Both the position numbers and the translations under genes were made by a program. This document shows positions 63,080-64,000 of a stretch of DNA of 64,000 bases, piece after piece. Under the pieces are notes generated by a model that worked only from the letters and a program-made list of their open reading frames with translations, was not told the DNA's origin and did no database searches. Location: assembly GCF_022921115.1 (NCBI RefSeq), contig NZ_CP095076.1, forward strand, positions 81,255 through 145,254, written 5' to 3'. Every line of letters starts with the position of its first letter. The first letter of the stretch is position 1. The stretch comes from Halobacillus amylolyticus. Lineage in GTDB: Bacteria > Bacillota > Bacilli > Bacillales > Halobacillaceae.

Positions 63080-64000
63080 ATGCATAAAAAACGTGTTCCA
63101 AAATCTATACGACTAATTATCAAATATACTTTGCCTATGATTGTTATTCTACATCTAATCGTTACTCTAATCACAAGTACTGGATTAAAGGAATATTTCG
63201 TTTCTCCTTTTATTTATTCCATTTCAAAGGCAGCACCTGAGGAGACGGCACTTTTTATCATGGCACAGGAGATGACACCTTTAAGGGTGAATTATTCTGA
63301 CAAAGTAACGAAACAGTTTGACTGGATGGAGGTTACAAACGTAGATGTTGGAGATATTCGTAGTTTGTTTGGAAGAGAGATCCCAGGACTTGAACGTTAT
63401 CACACTGAAATCGCTATAGCAGGTCAAGGAACTGATTTAAGTACTCTTCCGATAGAGTCCCCTCCACCAACAGAAGAACAATTGCAGAACCAAGAGGTTA
63501 ACCAAAGCCAGCTAGAATTAACTGAAGAGGAAGATCCTCCTCCAAAAAAAGAAATAACCAAAAATTCGGTTTATATCTATCAATCACACAGCTGGGAAGC
63601 TTTTAAACCTTTAATTAAAAGTGATCTCCCTCAAGATGCATCTAGCACGAATGAAAAAGTCAATGTCATAGCAGTGGGTACCAAACTGAAGAAAGAATTA
63701 GAAAGTCGAGGAATAGGTGTTAAGCATAATAAAACAAACGTAACGAAAGGATTAAAGGAGAAAAATTGGGATTATACTCAATCATATGACTTTTCAAGAG
63801 GACTTGTCCAAAAAGCTCTTGCACAGAATGAAAACGTATCATATTTAATTGATATTCACCGAGATTCTCAGCCCAGAAGTATTACCACGACAACGATAAA
63901 CGGAAAAGACTATGCACGACTCTTTTTCGTAGTCGGTAAAGCAAGTGGAAAATTTGGGCGAAATTTAGAAGTTGCTAAGGAGATTAATGCGGCACTTGAA
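63080..64000 (+). CDS. spoIIP: stage II sporulation protein P, 5' part (runs off window)
   Basis: ATG 63080 behind AGGAGAGG; 307 residues are visible. N-terminal membrane anchor (about residues 14-33), a Glu/Pro-rich linker, then the amidase domain with YIYQSHSWEAFKPL and YLIDIHRDSQPR, each carrying a His needed for catalysis in SpoIIP. SpoIIP is the amidase/endopeptidase that digests septal peptidoglycan for engulfment. It shows that the host is a spore-former; the C-terminus lies beyond the window. Confidence 0.93.
   Translation, partial: MHKKRVPKSIRLIIKYTLPMIVILHLIVTLITSTGLKEYFVSPFIYSISKAAPEETALFIMAQEMTPLRVNYSDKVTKQFDWMEVTNVDVGDIRSLFGREIPGLERYHTEIAIAGQGTDLSTLPIESPPPTEEQLQNQEVNQSQLELTEEEDPPPKKEITKNSVYIYQSHSWEAFKPLIKSDLPQDASSTNEKVNVIAVGTKLKKELESRGIGVKHNKTNVTKGLKEKNWDYTQSYDFSRGLVQKALAQNENVSYLIDIHRDSQPRSITTTTINGKDYARLFFVVGKASGKFGRNLEVAKEINAALE

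Overview
The window is low-GC Firmicutes DNA, most likely from a spore-forming, possibly halotolerant Bacillaceae. The evidence is a SpoIIP gene, MntR, a DegU-type regulator, a qoxABCD quinol oxidase, ResABC/CcdA, LtaS and AGGAGG-type ribosome binding sites throughout. The left third is clearly a conjugative or mobilisable plasmid (or an integrated copy). The right two thirds look like a metal-resistance and respiration island with many paralogues of core genes. No rRNA, tRNA or CRISPR array was seen.

Layout. (1) 1-2.6 kb, minus strand: part of a type IV secretion locus (VirB4 ATPase, PrgI-like membrane protein, VirB2-like subunit). (2) 2.7-9 kb: replication and maintenance. It holds a replication-type gene with 23-bp iterons inside its coding sequence, a MerR-like/DUF3967-type protein, a type I toxin/antisense pair of the holin-like family, and a ParM/ParR-like cassette with an AT-rich repeat array as likely centromere. 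(3) 8.9-18 kb: relaxosome and coupling functions, namely two small accessory proteins, an oriT-like region, a MobA/MobL (MOBQ-type) relaxase, a VirD4 coupling ATPase, a frameshifted topoisomerase III and small unknowns. (4) 18-25.5 kb: an accessory island with a decayed resolvase, an unknown 263-aa protein paired with a ClpB-like AAA+ ATPase, a convergent membrane-sensor-like gene split by an IS21-family element (8-bp target duplication; the gene rejoins in frame when the IS is removed), and a serine recombinase.

(5) 25.8-38.2 kb: metal homeostasis. CadD, a ZIP transporter, CzrA-CzcD, CopC-CopD, YnfA, a second CDF exporter and CadC-CadA, with a near-canonical CadC operator. (6) 38.4-47.2 kb: extracytoplasmic redox and cytochrome c maturation (CtaG, BdbD-BdbC, ResB-ResC, ResA-CcdA), then a membrane-anchored GH13 protein that has lost its catalytic residues and an AbrB-like protein. 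(7) 47.4-50.5 kb: an acyltransferase and lipoteichoic acid synthase. (8) 50.7-55.2 kb: an ArsR regulator and the qoxABCD operon, which share an operator-like sequence. (9) 55.5-64 kb: an NhaC-like antiporter, an orphan DegU-like regulator with a shortened receiver, a YIEGIA-type membrane protein with its small partner, a ZIP transporter, MntR and the 5' part of spoIIP.

Eight one-base deletions, mostly in short homopolymers, break seven otherwise well conserved genes (topB, czcD, copD twice, the second CDF gene, cadA, resC, qoxD). Because each is repaired by one added base, I suspect many are sequencing errors. The frameshifted genes are therefore annotated as full-length genes with the break noted. 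Family names come from motif recognition only; no database search was run.
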